DNA of 64,000 nucleotides from Nocardioides sp. zg-1230 (GTDB taxonomy: Bacteria > Actinomycetota > Actinomycetes > Propionibacteriales > Nocardioidaceae): contig NZ_JABJQZ010000002.1 in the NCBI RefSeq assembly GCF_013155335.1, positions 310,001 through 374,000 of the forward strand, written 5' to 3'. Position 1 is the first letter of the stretch; each line of letters starts with the position of its first letter. Of the stretch, positions 16,666-28,732 are shown piece after piece. Under the pieces are notes generated by a model. That model was not told the origin of the DNA, did no database searches, and worked only from the letters and a program-made list of their open reading frames with translations. Made by a program: the position numbers and the translations under genes.

Positions 16666-17901
16666 TTGGAGTCGCTCACCCGTCTCCAGGCGCGCCGCGT
16701 CGCCCTGGCCGCGCAGGGCTTCACCGACCGGTCGCACGCCACGCCGACGATGGCGACGCTCGACCGCACGCTGGCGCGCACCGGGGTGCTGCAGGTCGAC
16801 TCGGTCAACGTGCTCCAGCGCGCCCACTTCATGCCGCTCTACTCGCGGATGGGGCCCTACGACGTGGAGCTGCTGCGACGCGCCCAGCACGGGACGCCCC
16901 ACCGCCCTCGCCGGCTGGTCGAGTACTGGGCACACGTCCAGGCGCTGATGCCGGTCGAGCTGTGGCCGCTGATGCGGCACCGGATGGAGTCCTACCGCGC
17001 CGAGCGTGGCAAGTGGGGCTTCTCCGCCGACGCGACGCTCGAGCCGCAGGTGCTCGACGCCGTGCGCGACCGTGGACCGGTCACCGCGCGCGACCTCGAG
17101 GACGAGCTCAGCACCGGCCCGCGCACGAAGGAGCACTGGGGGTGGAACTGGTCGGAGGCGCGCAAGGTCCTCGACTACCTCTACCTCGTGGGCGAGGTCG
17201 CCATCGCCGGGCGCAACAGCCAGTTCGAGGTGCTCTACGACGTGCCCGAGCGGGTGCTGCCGGCCGCCGTCCTCGCGGCACCGACGCCGACGCCGCAGGA
17301 GGCCGTCACCGAGCTCGTACGCCGCGCGGCCCGCTCGCACGGCGTCGCGAGCAGCGCGTGCCTGGCCGACTACTACCGCCTGCGCCTCCAGCCCGCGCCC
17401 GGGAAGGCGAGCGTGAAGGTGGCGGTCGACGACCTCGTCGAGGCCGGGGAGCTCACCCCTGTGGCCGTGCAGGGCTGGAAGCGCCAGGCCTACCTGCACC
17501 GCGACGCCCGTGTGCCGCGACGCGTGGCCGCCCGCACGCTGCTCAGCCCCTTCGACCCGGTGGTGTGGGAACGGTCCCGGGCGGAGGCGCTCTTCGGCTT
17601 CTTCTACCGCATCGAGATCTACGTCCCGGCCGACAAGCGCGTGCACGGCTACTACGTCCTGCCGTTCCTCCTCGGCGACCGGCTGGTGGCCCGGGTGGAC
17701 CTCAAGGCCGACCGGGCCACGGGGCGCCTGCTCGTCCCCGGCGCCTTCGCCGAGCCCGGTGCTCCGGAGGAGACCGCCGACGAGCTGGCCGCCGAGCTGC
17801 GACGGCTCGCAGGCTGGCTCGGTCTCGACGACGTGGTGGTCGGCGGGCGCGGTGACCTGGCACCGGCACTGGCGGCTGCGTCGACCGCCGCCGCACGCTG
17901 A
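16666..17901 (+). CDS. AlkX/YcaQ-type DNA glycosylase (HTH_42 superfamily)
   Basis: 411 residues from TTG 16666, 3 nt after the regulator stop; no better start is available without losing the conserved N-terminus LTRLQARRVALAAQGF. Tandem winged-helix domains and a C-terminal beta domain fit the HTH_42 family. The catalytic QxD motif is visible as QVD at about residues 43-45 in VLQVDSVNVLQRAH; QxD is the form reported for the YcaQ/AlkX branch, which removes alkylated bases and unhooks interstrand crosslinks, whereas QxQ marks AlkZ. LLSPFDPVVWERSRAEALFGF is the conserved C-terminal signature. Confidence 0.85.
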   Translation: MESLTRLQARRVALAAQGFTDRSHATPTMATLDRTLARTGVLQVDSVNVLQRAHFMPLYSRMGPYDVELLRRAQHGTPHRPRRLVEYWAHVQALMPVELWPLMRHRMESYRAERGKWGFSADATLEPQVLDAVRDRGPVTARDLEDELSTGPRTKEHWGWNWSEARKVLDYLYLVGEVAIAGRNSQFEVLYDVPERVLPAAVLAAPTPTPQEAVTELVRRAARSHGVASSACLADYYRLRLQPAPGKASVKVAVDDLVEAGELTPVAVQGWKRQAYLHRDARVPRRVAARTLLSPFDPVVWERSRAEALFGFFYRIEIYVPADKRVHGYYVLPFLLGDRLVARVDLKADRATGRLLVPGAFAEPGAPEETADELAAELRRLAGWLGLDDVVVGGRGDLAPALAAASTAAAR

Positions 17902-17983
17902 CGGTCGCTGCCAGCCGACGTCAAGCGTCCTGCAAGCGGTGGCCGGGACGGTGGTGCGACCACCGACTCGAAAGGTCCCTCTG

Positions 17984-18646
17984 ATGTCCTTGTTCCGCAC
18001 CCACGGCTGGCGCCTCCTGCTCGTCGCCTCCGGCGTCCTGCTCGCAGCCGGCGGCCCCATGCACCCCGCCGCCGACGGCTCCGACACGCTCCGTCAGGAG
18101 CTCGCCACCATGACCGCCGACGAGCAGTGGGTGCCCGGGCACACGCTCGTGGCCGTGAGCACCGTGCTGCTGGCGCTCGGCCTCTGGGCCGCGGTCCGCT
18201 CACGTGCCTGGCCCGCCTCGATCCAGCGCACCCTGACGATCGTCGCGGTGATCGTCTCGATCTACGTCATCGAGACCCTCTTCCACCTCGCCGCCGTGGT
18301 GGACTCCGAGGAGCTCGCGCACGGCCACGCCGCACCGGTCGCCATGACCCACATCGGCCTGGCCACCGTGCTCTACCCGGTCACCGGCTGGGCCATCGTC
18401 CTCCTCGCCTGGTCGTTCGGGCGCGTGTGGACCGGCTGGCGACGAGGCATCGCCCTCGTCGGCGTCGTGGCGGGCCTCGCGCACGCCTTCTCCGTCCCGC
18501 TCACCATCCTGTTCCCGCGGGCCGAGCTCAGCCCGGTCTTCGCCGTGGCAGGCATCGCGCTGGCGCTCTTCTCGCTGGCCACCGGCCTGGCCGGCGCTCC
18601 CGGGCGGCGCACCGCCTCGGTCCCGGAGCCGGCGCTGGTCGGCTAG
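17984..18646 (+). CDS. Multi-pass membrane protein of unknown function
   Basis: 220 residues from ATG 17984 with AAAGG upstream. About six hydrophobic helices are visible (residues 8-25, 52-68, 79-97, 113-140, 148-168, 178-198) with short loops and a histidine-containing loop ELAHGHAAPVAMTH. I recognise no family. A 7-bp stem hairpin (17949-17965, CGGTGGT-gcg-ACCACCG) lies just before the ribosome binding site and may affect translation. It stands alone between the glycosylase and the BTAD regulator. Confidence 0.7.
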   Translation: MSLFRTHGWRLLLVASGVLLAAGGPMHPAADGSDTLRQELATMTADEQWVPGHTLVAVSTVLLALGLWAAVRSRAWPASIQRTLTIVAVIVSIYVIETLFHLAAVVDSEELAHGHAAPVAMTHIGLATVLYPVTGWAIVLLAWSFGRVWTGWRRGIALVGVVAGLAHAFSVPLTILFPRAELSPVFAVAGIALALFSLATGLAGAPGRRTASVPEPALVG

Positions 18647-18667
18647 ACGTACCCGAAATCCGACAAG

Positions 18668-18714
18668 ACCCGGACCTGCCGCGCCACCTAGGGTGGCCGC
18701 GTGCAGGTCCGGGT
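18668..18714 (+). promoter_or_regulatory. Inverted repeat spanning the leaderless promoter of the BTAD regulator
   Basis: The outer arms ACCCGGACCTGC (18668-18679) and GCAGGTCCGGGT (18703-18714) are exact reverse complements. Inside, CCACC and GGTGG pair with single-base offsets around TAGGGT (18689-18694), the -10 box 6 nt before GTG 18701. The right arm starts on the G of the GTG codon and covers the first codons. Confidence 0.7.
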
Positions 18715-21700
18715 GCTGGGCGATGTCGAGGTGGAGGTCGCCGGTGGGCTCGCCGACCTAGGCGGGCCCAAGCCGCGCGCCCTGCTCGCGCTCCTCGTGG
18801 CCGCCGTCGGACGACCCGTCCACGTCGAGCTGCTCATCGACCAGATCTGGGGCGAGGACCCGCCCGCCCGCGTCGAGGCGTCCCTGCAGTCGTACGTCGC
18901 CCGCCTGCGCCGCTCGCTCGAGCCCGACCGGGCCCCGGGGTCGGCCGCCACGCGGCTGCGGACGCACGCGGCCGGCTACTCGCTGGCCGTGGACGAGCAG
19001 GGCGTCGACGCGAGCCGCTTCACCTCGCTCCTGCACGACGCCCGCCGGGCCGACGACGACAGAGCCACGGCCCTGCTGACGGACGCGCTCGGGCTGTGGC
19101 GCGGGGACGCGTACGCCGGCGTGGACACGCCGTCGGTGCGCGCGGAGGCGACGCGGCTGGAGGAGCTGCGGGCGGGTGCCCTGGCACGGCTGTGGGAGCT
19201 GCGCCTGGGACGCGGCGAGCACGACCTGGCCGTCCCCGAGCTCGAGCGCCTCGTCGGGTCGAACCCGCTGCAGGAGCGGCTGTGGTGGCTCCTCGCGCTC
19301 GCGCTCTACCGCTCGCACCGGCAGGGCGACGCGCTCGCCACCCTCCGCCGGGCGCGCGAGCACCTCGCCGACGAGCTCGGGGTGGACCCCGGACCGGAGC
19401 TGCGGCGGCTCGAGGAGCTGGTGCTGCGGCAGGACCCGCAGCTCGACGCGCCGCTGGTCGCCGCGCCGGCGGCGCCGTCGCCCGCGCCGGTCGTCGACCC
19501 GGCACCCGCCGCGGCGGTCGACGACCCACTGCTCGGCCGCGAGGACGCCCTCGCCGCCGTCGCCCCGGCGTTCTCCGGTGCCGCGGCCGGGCGGGGTCGG
19601 GTTGTGGTCGTCGGCGGCGAGCCGGGGATCGGCAAGACCCGACTGGCCGAGGCGGTCGCCGAGCTGGCCGCGGCACAGGGGTTCCGCGTCGGGCGCGGGC
19701 GCTGGGACGCCGAGGGGTCGCCACCACTGCACGCCTGGTCGCGCGCGCTCGGTCAGGTGCTGGGAGCGGAGTCGGTCCGCGACGTGCTCGGCCCGGCGGC
19801 CGGCGCGACGGACAGCCCCGGCGACGCGGCGTCGGTCAGCCTCCGGCAGGCCGACGAGGTGCTCGACGCGCTGGGCGCCGGGGCGCCCGTCCTCCTCGTG
19901 CTGGACGACCTCCACTGGGCTGATGCGGAGAGCCTGCGCCTGCTGCGCCGGGTCGCCGGCGGACTGGAGGAGGTGCCCGCGGTGCTCGTCGTCACCACCC
20001 GGGTCGCGCCCGCCGACGTCGGCGAGGGCCTGGCCGAGGCGCTCGGCGTGCTGGCCCGCCTCGACCCGGTGCGGGTCGACCTCGGTGGGCTCGGGGTCGA
20101 CGCCGTCGCTGCCTGGGCGAGCCGCCGCTCGGGCCGTCACGTGACCGACGACGTCGCGGCCCTGCTCCGCGACCGCACCGACGGCAACCCGTTCTACCTC
20201 ACCGAGCTGGTCCGGTTCCTGGTGAGCGAGGGAGCGCTCGGGGACGCCGGCGCGCCGGCGTGGCGCGCCGTCCCCGGCGGGGTCCGCGACGTCGTACGCC
20301 AACGCTCCCGGCAGCTGCCGGCGAGCGCCGTCGACGTGCTCGGTGCGGCGGCGGTCGCAGGGCGGAGCTTCGACGTCGCGGTGCTCGACCTCCTCACCGG
20401 CGACGCCGCGGGCGTGGCCGATGCGATCGAGGGGGCCCAGGTCCTCGGCCTCGTCGACGAGGAGGGACCCGGTCGCTACCGGTTCACCCACGCCCTGGTG
20501 CGCGACGCCCTCGACGAGGCGCTGCCGGCGCCGGTGCGCGCCCGGCTGCACGCCCAGGTCGCCGCCGCCCTCGAACGCGTGTGGGCCGGCCGCGTCGGGG
20601 AGGTCGCGGCAGACCTCGCCGAGCACTACCGTCTCGCCGGTCCTGCCCACGCCCGCTCGGGCTGGGTGCTCGCCCGGCGTGCGGCTGCCGAGGCCGTGAA
20701 GGCGTCGGCGTACGACGAGGCGTTGCGGATGACCACCCTCGCCACGGAGCTGCAGGCGATGGACCCGACCGCCGAGGCCGTCGAGCGCGAGGACGTCCTC
20801 GTCGCCCACTCCCGCGCCCTGGTCCGCACCTCGCGAGCCGTGCAGTCGTGGCCGCCCGTGGAGGAGGCCGCCCGCTCCGCCCTCGACCGCGGGGACCCGC
20901 GGGCCGCGGCGGACGCCCTGCTCTCGGTGACCGAGGGGGTCGTCTGGGGGTGGCGGGTCGCCCCGGAGTACGACGACGACGCGATCGCGCTCTGGCGCAC
21001 GGTGCGCGACCTCCTGCCCGCCGACGACGTCCTCACGCGGGCGCACCTCACGGCCGCGCTCGCCGCCGAGCACCTGCACAAGCCGGGCGCCGTCGAGGAG
21101 TCGACCAGGCTGGCCGACGAGGCGATCGCCGCGGTGCGGCGCTCGGGTCGCCGGGGCCAGCGCGAGCTGACCGTGCTGCGCCTGGCCCACCGGGCGCTGC
21201 TCCGTCCCGAGCTCCTGCACCACCGGATGCCCCTGTCGGACGAGATCGTCGAGCTCGCCGCCACCGAGGGCCAGCCGCTCGACCACGCGGTCGCCCTGTC
21301 CAGCCGCGCCCAGGACCGCGCCGAGCTGCGCCGGCTCGACGACGCCCGCTCCGACGTCGTACGCGCCCACGAGATCGCCGAGCGCCACCACCTGTCCACC
21401 AACCTCATGGTCACGGGTTGGTGCCTCGCGCTGCGGGCCCAGCTCGACGGGCGCCTCGACGACGCGGAGCGGATGATCGCGGAGGGGGAGGCGCTGCAGG
21501 CGACGATCGCCGAGTCGGGCAACGGGATCGGGTTGTGCCAGCTGTGGCAGCTGCGCGACCTCCAGGGCCGGCTGGCCGAGCTGGAGCCGATGCTGCGTGG
21601 GCTGCGCGGGTTCCACCCCGCCGTGCGCGAGGGGCACGCCCTCGCGCTCGCACGCACCGGTCGCCTCGACGAGCTGCGCACCCTGCTCGGGAGCTGGGGC

Positions 21701-22015
21701 GAGCAGCCCGAGCTGGTCCGCGACTACCTGTGGCTGTACCTGGTCCCGCTGCGCGCCGAGGTGTGGGCCCTCCTCGGCGACCGCGACGCCGCGCGCGACC
21801 TCCACGACGCCCTGGTGCCGTACGCCGACCGCCTGGCCATCGCGGTCCCGGTGGGGTTCCACGGCAGCATGCGCCTCACCCTCGGCCGGCTGGCCGCCGT
21901 GCTGGGCGACACCGCCGCCGCACGGACGCACTTGCTCGAGGCGCGCCGGGTGCACGACGAGCTGGACCTGCCGGCCTGGGTGGCGCGCACCGAGGCCGAG
22001 CTCGCCCGCCTCTGA
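18701..22015 (+). CDS. BTAD/AfsR-type transcriptional regulator with AAA ATPase and TPR-like region
   Basis: 1104 residues. Order: winged-helix DNA-binding domain (about 1-95), bacterial transcriptional activation domain (about 100-245), a Pro/Ala linker, then an ATPase with Walker A GGEPGIGKT (305-313) and Walker B LLVLDDLHW (about 398-406), and a long C-terminal helical region typical of tetratricopeptide-like sensor modules (about 640-1104). Large SARP-like regulators of this kind activate secondary metabolism or stress genes in response to unknown signals. No biosynthetic cluster is adjacent. The start is probably leaderless and sits at the edge of an inverted repeat. Confidence 0.9.
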   Translation: MQVRVLGDVEVEVAGGLADLGGPKPRALLALLVAAVGRPVHVELLIDQIWGEDPPARVEASLQSYVARLRRSLEPDRAPGSAATRLRTHAAGYSLAVDEQGVDASRFTSLLHDARRADDDRATALLTDALGLWRGDAYAGVDTPSVRAEATRLEELRAGALARLWELRLGRGEHDLAVPELERLVGSNPLQERLWWLLALALYRSHRQGDALATLRRAREHLADELGVDPGPELRRLEELVLRQDPQLDAPLVAAPAAPSPAPVVDPAPAAAVDDPLLGREDALAAVAPAFSGAAAGRGRVVVVGGEPGIGKTRLAEAVAELAAAQGFRVGRGRWDAEGSPPLHAWSRALGQVLGAESVRDVLGPAAGATDSPGDAASVSLRQADEVLDALGAGAPVLLVLDDLHWADAESLRLLRRVAGGLEEVPAVLVVTTRVAPADVGEGLAEALGVLARLDPVRVDLGGLGVDAVAAWASRRSGRHVTDDVAALLRDRTDGNPFYLTELVRFLVSEGALGDAGAPAWRAVPGGVRDVVRQRSRQLPASAVDVLGAAAVAGRSFDVAVLDLLTGDAAGVADAIEGAQVLGLVDEEGPGRYRFTHALVRDALDEALPAPVRARLHAQVAAALERVWAGRVGEVAADLAEHYRLAGPAHARSGWVLARRAAAEAVKASAYDEALRMTTLATELQAMDPTAEAVEREDVLVAHSRALVRTSRAVQSWPPVEEAARSALDRGDPRAAADALLSVTEGVVWGWRVAPEYDDDAIALWRTVRDLLPADDVLTRAHLTAALAAEHLHKPGAVEESTRLADEAIAAVRRSGRRGQRELTVLRLAHRALLRPELLHHRMPLSDEIVELAATEGQPLDHAVALSSRAQDRAELRRLDDARSDVVRAHEIAERHHLSTNLMVTGWCLALRAQLDGRLDDAERMIAEGEALQATIAESGNGIGLCQLWQLRDLQGRLAELEPMLRGLRGFHPAVREGHALALARTGRLDELRTLLGSWGEQPELVRDYLWLYLVPLRAEVWALLGDRDAARDLHDALVPYADRLAIAVPVGFHGSMRLTLGRLAAVLGDTAAARTHLLEARRVHDELDLPAWVARTEAELARL

Positions 22016-22045
22016 GGGCGTCGCGGTGCGACCGTCGGCCCCCGC

Positions 22046-22717
22046 TCAGGGAGTGGCGGTGCCGTGCACGGCGAGGGCGTGCCGGCGGAACGCCCGGCGC
22101 GCCAGCCTCGGCAGCAGCCACCGGACGGGACCGGGAGCGTCCCCGATCATCGACGCGAAGACCTCCGGGTCGCCCTCGTGCTGGAACATGCCGAGCGCCA
22201 GCAGGCCGTCCTTGCGCGGCGCCTCGCGGCGCGCCACCTCTCCCATGTGGTCCCACTCGGCCTGGGTCACCGTGCGGGCCGCGATCGGTAGCAGGCGCTG
22301 CTCTTCTGCGTCGAGGTGCTCAACGAGGTGGACGTAGAGGGTGTCGAACAGGTCGGCCAGCCGGGCCGCGGTGGCGGCGTCCGCGTCGAGGGTCCAGCGG
22401 GGGAGCAGGGTGCCGATCTCCCCGATCAGCCCGTCGACCCGCTCGTGCTGCGACTCCATCAGGTGCACGATCGGTGCCAGCTCGTCGGGCACCCGCTCGA
22501 GCAGCAGCGGCCACAGGACCCGGTCCTCGACGGTGTGGTGGTGGTGCAGCGCGCGTGAGAGGAAGTCGAGGTGGTGCCCCACGACGCGGGAGCGGGCGGT
22601 GTCGCCGTCGGCGACGCCGCGGAGCAGGCCGCCGGCGAGGCGGTGCTCGCGGCGGAAGAAGGTGTGGAGGGTGTTCATCACCCGGGTGTCGGTCTGCAGT
22701 GCTGCGGTGGCGCTCAC
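22046..22717 (-). CDS. Hemerythrin-domain protein
   Basis: 223 residues from GTG 22717 with GGAG upstream. A four-helix hemerythrin fold is indicated by the spaced ligands: H in [22 protein letters not shown] (His and Glu), ESQHERVD and [15 protein letters not shown]. These provide a di-iron or iron-binding site. The domain is followed by a C-terminal extension of about 70 residues with a basic helix. The family binds oxygen, nitric oxide or iron; which applies here cannot be read. It is convergent with the BTAD gene. Confidence 0.88.
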   Translation of the reverse strand: MSATAALQTDTRVMNTLHTFFRREHRLAGGLLRGVADGDTARSRVVGHHLDFLSRALHHHHTVEDRVLWPLLLERVPDELAPIVHLMESQHERVDGLIGEIGTLLPRWTLDADAATAARLADLFDTLYVHLVEHLDAEEQRLLPIAARTVTQAEWDHMGEVARREAPRKDGLLALGMFQHEGDPEVFASMIGDAPGPVRWLLPRLARRAFRRHALAVHGTATP

Positions 22718-22903
22718 GATGTGCTCCTGCGGTGCCCGGCCGCCCGGCGGGTCCGGGCGACTCGACCTCCACGGTGCGGCGCATCGCTTGCAGACGACTT
22801 GTCGACCGGTTGCAGGGCCGGTCGTGACCCGACCGCGGGGCCCCTCACGGGGTCGACGCAGCCGAATCGCCCGGGCTGGAGCCGGTGGGTACAGTTACCA
22901 CTC

Positions 22904-25744
<2,841 letters not shown>

Positions 25745-25768
25745 CCACCCCGGCTGACCATCACCGCT

Positions 25769-25785
25769 GGTTGAGCAGCTCAACC
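25769..25785. terminator. Perfect hairpin GGTTGAGC-a-GCTCAACC between convergent secA and Rv3235-like gene
   Basis: 8-bp perfect arms with a 1-nt centre start 24 nt after the secA stop and cover the last codons and stop of the opposing gene. There is no T-run, which is common for terminators in GC-rich actinobacteria. The GGTTGAG half resembles one end of the interspersed repeat at 56278. Confidence 0.5.
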
Positions 25786-26298
25786 CCAGGTGATCGCGAC
25801 GCACTGCCAGCGATCGCGCACGACCTCGAACCGTGCGGCGACCGCGCGTGAGCGCCGGCCGTAGCGCACGTGGGCGCTCGCCTCGACCGCGTCGCTGCGG
25901 ATCAGGGCGGTGCGTACGCCGACCACGACCGGCCGCGCCGGGTTGGGTCCCCGGACCCGGCCCGGTGCGAGGCCGCCCGCCGCGGTGACCGCGCGGGCGC
26001 GCCCGGACAGCGCGTCGAAGACCTCCGGCACCGTGTGGCGCAGCAGCTGGGCGACCGGGCGGTCGCCGGCGGCGATCTCGACCGCGGCCTGCAGGTAGCG
26101 GCCGACGAAGGCGTCCACCTGCTCGCGCGAGGCGCGCTCGAGGTCGGCCAGGTCGCTCGCGCGGGTGCTGCGGAGCCGCGGCCGCGGGGGAGCGGTGCGC
26201 GGCGTCAGGTCCAGGGCGAGTGCCCCCTGGACGCTGGCCATGCTGGCGTCGGGCCGGAGCACGATGACCTCGGCCTCGGCGGTGTCGGGTGTGCTCAT
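25780..26298 (-). CDS. Rv3235-family protein
   Basis: 172 residues from ATG 26298, with GGAG 7 nt upstream and an ATGA overlap with the LysM gene. The C-terminal half (RPVVVGVRTALIRSDAVEASAHVRYGRRSRAVAARFEVVRDRWQCVAITWG) is the typical Rv3235 beta-sheet domain ending with a tryptophan-containing strand. The N-terminal part is poorly conserved. Function unknown; it commonly pairs with a LysM protein next to secA. Further N-terminal extension is possible but lacks a ribosome site. Confidence 0.8.
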   Translation of the reverse strand: MSTPDTAEAEVIVLRPDASMASVQGALALDLTPRTAPPRPRLRSTRASDLADLERASREQVDAFVGRYLQAAVEIAAGDRPVAQLLRHTVPEVFDALSGRARAVTAAGGLAPGRVRGPNPARPVVVGVRTALIRSDAVEASAHVRYGRRSRAVAARFEVVRDRWQCVAITWG

Positions 26299-26993
26299 CG
26301 TCGTTCTCCGTCCTGGTCGGTGTCGGTCGGTGCGGCAGCAGGTGCGTCGGTGGCCGGCAGGCGGAACGCCTGGCCCGGGTGGATCAGGTCGGGGTCGTCG
26401 CCCACGACGTCGTGGTTGTGGCGCCAGATCGCCCGCCAGCGGGACTCCACGTCGGTGTCCGGCGCCGGATGCGCGCGAGCGATGGACCACAACGAGTCGC
26501 CGGCCCGGACCACGTAGGTGTCGGGAGCCGTCGGGCGCGCGACGGGGATGCCGGGGGTGCCGGTGGCGGCGTTGGGTGCGGTGGCCCGCGCGGCCCGCAG
26601 TCCGGCCGGTGCGGCCGGCCGCTCCGGGAGCGGGAGCCCGACGAGCACCTCAGCACCGTCGCCACCCGCGGCCTGCGCCGGGACGGCTGTGCCGGCCACC
26701 ACGGCAGCGCCGCACGCGAGCAGGACCAGGCGCCGCGTGGCACCTCCGCCCCGAGGCTCCCTGCCCGCCACGAGCTCGACCACCGCCACCGAGGTGACCA
26801 GCCAGAGCCAGCCCAGCGACAGGGCGAGCGCGGTGGCGCACCCGGCGACGATCACGTCGGCCGTCTGCCGGGGAGCCGCCCCTGCCGCGTCGGGCCACGC
26901 CCCGGGAACGGACACCGCCGCGGCCGCCGCGGCGACCGTCACCCCCAGCCAGACGGCGTACGGCCGAATGGTGTGAAGCATCCCCCGAGACAT
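26295..26993 (-). CDS. LysM-domain membrane protein
   Basis: 232 residues from ATG 26993, with GGAAGG about 8 nt upstream. Two to three membrane helices (about residues 8-30, 42-70, 83-101) are followed by a Pro/Ala linker and a C-terminal LysM domain (YVVRAGDSLWSIARAHP through DDPDLIHPGQAFRLP, about 155-212) that binds peptidoglycan. It is translationally coupled to the Rv3235-like gene. A TTGACA-N17-TTGAAT promoter with an operator-like palindrome precedes it. Confidence 0.85.
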   Translation of the reverse strand: MSRGMLHTIRPYAVWLGVTVAAAAAAVSVPGAWPDAAGAAPRQTADVIVAGCATALALSLGWLWLVTSVAVVELVAGREPRGGGATRRLVLLACGAAVVAGTAVPAQAAGGDGAEVLVGLPLPERPAAPAGLRAARATAPNAATGTPGIPVARPTAPDTYVVRAGDSLWSIARAHPAPDTDVESRWRAIWRHNHDVVGDDPDLIHPGQAFRLPATDAPAAAPTDTDQDGERR

Positions 26994-27026
26994 CACGCTA
27001 TCCTTCCGTTTGCGTGCGTTTGCATC

Positions 27027-27055
27027 ATTCAACGAACGTTCGTCGACGATGTCAA
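27027..27055 (-). promoter_or_regulatory. TTGACA-N17-TTGAAT promoter with palindromic spacer for the LysM operon
   Basis: On the minus strand TTGACA (27050-27055) and TTGAAT (27027-27032) are 17 nt apart. The spacer holds the 12-bp palindrome ACGAACGTTCGT (27032-27043) overlapped by TCGTCGACGA. A regulator bound there would block polymerase. Confidence 0.55.
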
Positions 27056-27137
27056 CGGCTCTTCCACAGGGCTTCGGGGCGTCGAGCAACCGATGGGGCC
27101 GTTGAGACGTCTCCCAGGGTGAAGGGGGACGAGGACG

Positions 27138-28178
27138 ATGAGGTGCACGACGACACGAGCCCGGATCGGGGCAGTGGCTTCTGCAGCGCTGCTCGCCGCG
27201 ACAGCCGGGTGTGGGGAGCAGCGGGGCGGCGACGCACCCGCGGCCGCGGAGCCGACGGGACAGACGGCAGAGCAGGAGACGGGGCAGGAGACGGGGCAGG
27301 GGGCCGGGACGGCGACGGGCGTCCCGCTGGTGGTGGGACACGAGCTCCACGTCGGAGGCGTCCAGGTGCCCGGGGAGTGGTTCACCGCGAGAGGACGCGG
27401 CACCCACTGGGTCGGCCTGCGTGCCGACCGCACGTGGTGGTGGGGCTACGACGCGGAGCCCCAGCGGATCGACGGCCAGATCGACCAGTCCGTCGTCATC
27501 TCACCCGGCGGCGGCTACACCGCACACGTGCTGACCGAGCCGGGCAACAGGTGGAGGCTGGTGGGTGCCGACACGGAGTGGGCAGGGGAGGGCTTCGGCG
27601 CGGTCGACCTGCCGCGTGGGGAGATGAGCCCTGCGCCGCGCGCCGTCGCGGTCACCGACGACGGGCTCGTCGTCGCCCGCGGGCCGCGCTTCCAGTGGCT
27701 CTGGCGGCCGCTGGTCGACAACGCGACCGTCGACCTGGCCGAGACCGCGCCCGGGCAGGTCGTCATCGGCAGCACGGATGTCGGCCTGGTGGCGAACGAG
27801 GGCAGGTACGACCGGACCGACGGTCAGCAGGGCGCGCCCTACCTCGCCGGGCTCGCCGAGGACGGCACGCTGACCCGGCTCGGTCCGGTGCCGACCCACG
27901 ACGCCCTGGAGGCCAGCGACCAGTGGCTGGCCTACGTGCTCCCGGGCACGACGGGCGGCGAGGCCTGGGGACCCGCCGAGCTGCACGTGCAGCGTCGGGA
28001 CGGCTCCGACCAGGGCGTCCTCACCGCGCCGGACGGCTGGCGCTTCGACGCTGCAGACCTGCAGTGGGAGACGGCCGACGAGCTGCTCGCCGTGCTGGTG
28101 TCGCCTGACGGTGACGGGGCACTCGCCCGCTGCCGGCCCGCGACGGAGACGTGCGAACGGGTGGACCTGCCTGACTAG
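27138..28178 (+). CDS. Secreted lipoprotein, probable beta-propeller
   Basis: 346 residues from ATG 27138. The signal peptide ends in lipobox ATAGC (Cys at about residue 25). A low-complexity linker with a short tandem repeat (QETGQETGQ) leads to a domain with evenly spaced W/G-rich strands (HWVGLRADRTWWWGYDAEPQ, FQWLWRPLVDN, LQWETADELLAVL), suggesting a beta-propeller. I recognise no named family. It is divergent from the LysM gene, with a 10-bp palindrome GAGACGTCTC (27104-27113) in its leader. Confidence 0.7.
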   Translation: MRCTTTRARIGAVASAALLAATAGCGEQRGGDAPAAAEPTGQTAEQETGQETGQGAGTATGVPLVVGHELHVGGVQVPGEWFTARGRGTHWVGLRADRTWWWGYDAEPQRIDGQIDQSVVISPGGGYTAHVLTEPGNRWRLVGADTEWAGEGFGAVDLPRGEMSPAPRAVAVTDDGLVVARGPRFQWLWRPLVDNATVDLAETAPGQVVIGSTDVGLVANEGRYDRTDGQQGAPYLAGLAEDGTLTRLGPVPTHDALEASDQWLAYVLPGTTGGEAWGPAELHVQRRDGSDQGVLTAPDGWRFDAADLQWETADELLAVLVSPDGDGALARCRPATETCERVDLPD

Positions 28179-28187
28179 GCTCGGCCC

Positions 28188-28724
28188 ATGTCCTGGGAGC
28201 ACGACCTGTTCGCTCTGCTCGACGACCTCGAGGGCCAGGCCGCGGCGGCATGGGAGGCCGACCGCGAGGCCGAGCTCGCCGACCGGGCGCGCACCGAGTA
28301 CGGCTCCGTCACGCTCGCCAGCCGCTTGATGGCCTCGCGCGGACGCGGCGTGTCCCTCGACCTCCCGCACCTGGGCCGGCTCGAGGGCCGGCTCGCCCGG
28401 GTGGGGGAGGAGTGGTGCCTGCTCAGCGGGACCGGTCAGGACTGGATCGTCCCGCTCCGTGCCGTCACCGGCGTACGCGGCGCGAGCGAGCGCTCGGTGC
28501 CCGAGGTCGCCTGGTCGCCGATCGACCGCCTCGGCTTGCGCGCCGCCCTGCGCCGCCTCGCGGACGCGGAGGCGCGCTGCCTGCTGCACCTGGCCGACGG
28601 CACCCGCCACGAGGCGTACGTCCTGCGCGTCGGCGTCGACTTCCTCGAGGGGCGCGCCACCTCGGGTGAGGTCTTCCTCGTGCCGTACGCCGGCCTGGTC
28701 GCCGTGCAGAGCCGCGACGACTGA
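28188..28724 (+). CDS. Conserved actinobacterial protein of unknown function
   Basis: 178 residues from ATG 28188, 6 nt after TAGGCT (28176-28181), so probably leaderless. The N-terminal helix WEHDLFALLDDLEGQAAAAWEADREAEL is followed by small beta-barrel-like segments (VSLDLPHLGRLEGRLARVGEEWCLL, DWIVPLRAVTGVRG). No catalytic motif is visible. I have seen similar proteins near tatB/mrp genes in actinobacteria but know no function. Confidence 0.7.
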   Translation: MSWEHDLFALLDDLEGQAAAAWEADREAELADRARTEYGSVTLASRLMASRGRGVSLDLPHLGRLEGRLARVGEEWCLLSGTGQDWIVPLRAVTGVRGASERSVPEVAWSPIDRLGLRAALRRLADAEARCLLHLADGTRHEAYVLRVGVDFLEGRATSGEVFLVPYAGLVAVQSRDD

Positions 28725-28732
28725 CCCGAGCG

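Noticed and set aside
27032..27043. ACGAACGTTCGT as a LexA (SOS) box
   Set aside because: The actinobacterial SOS box needs GAAC-N4-GTTC; here the half-sites touch with no spacer.
27282..27299. Tandem GAGACGGGGCAG-type repeat in the lipoprotein gene
   Set aside because: Only about two units, encoding a flexible linker; ordinary low complexity.
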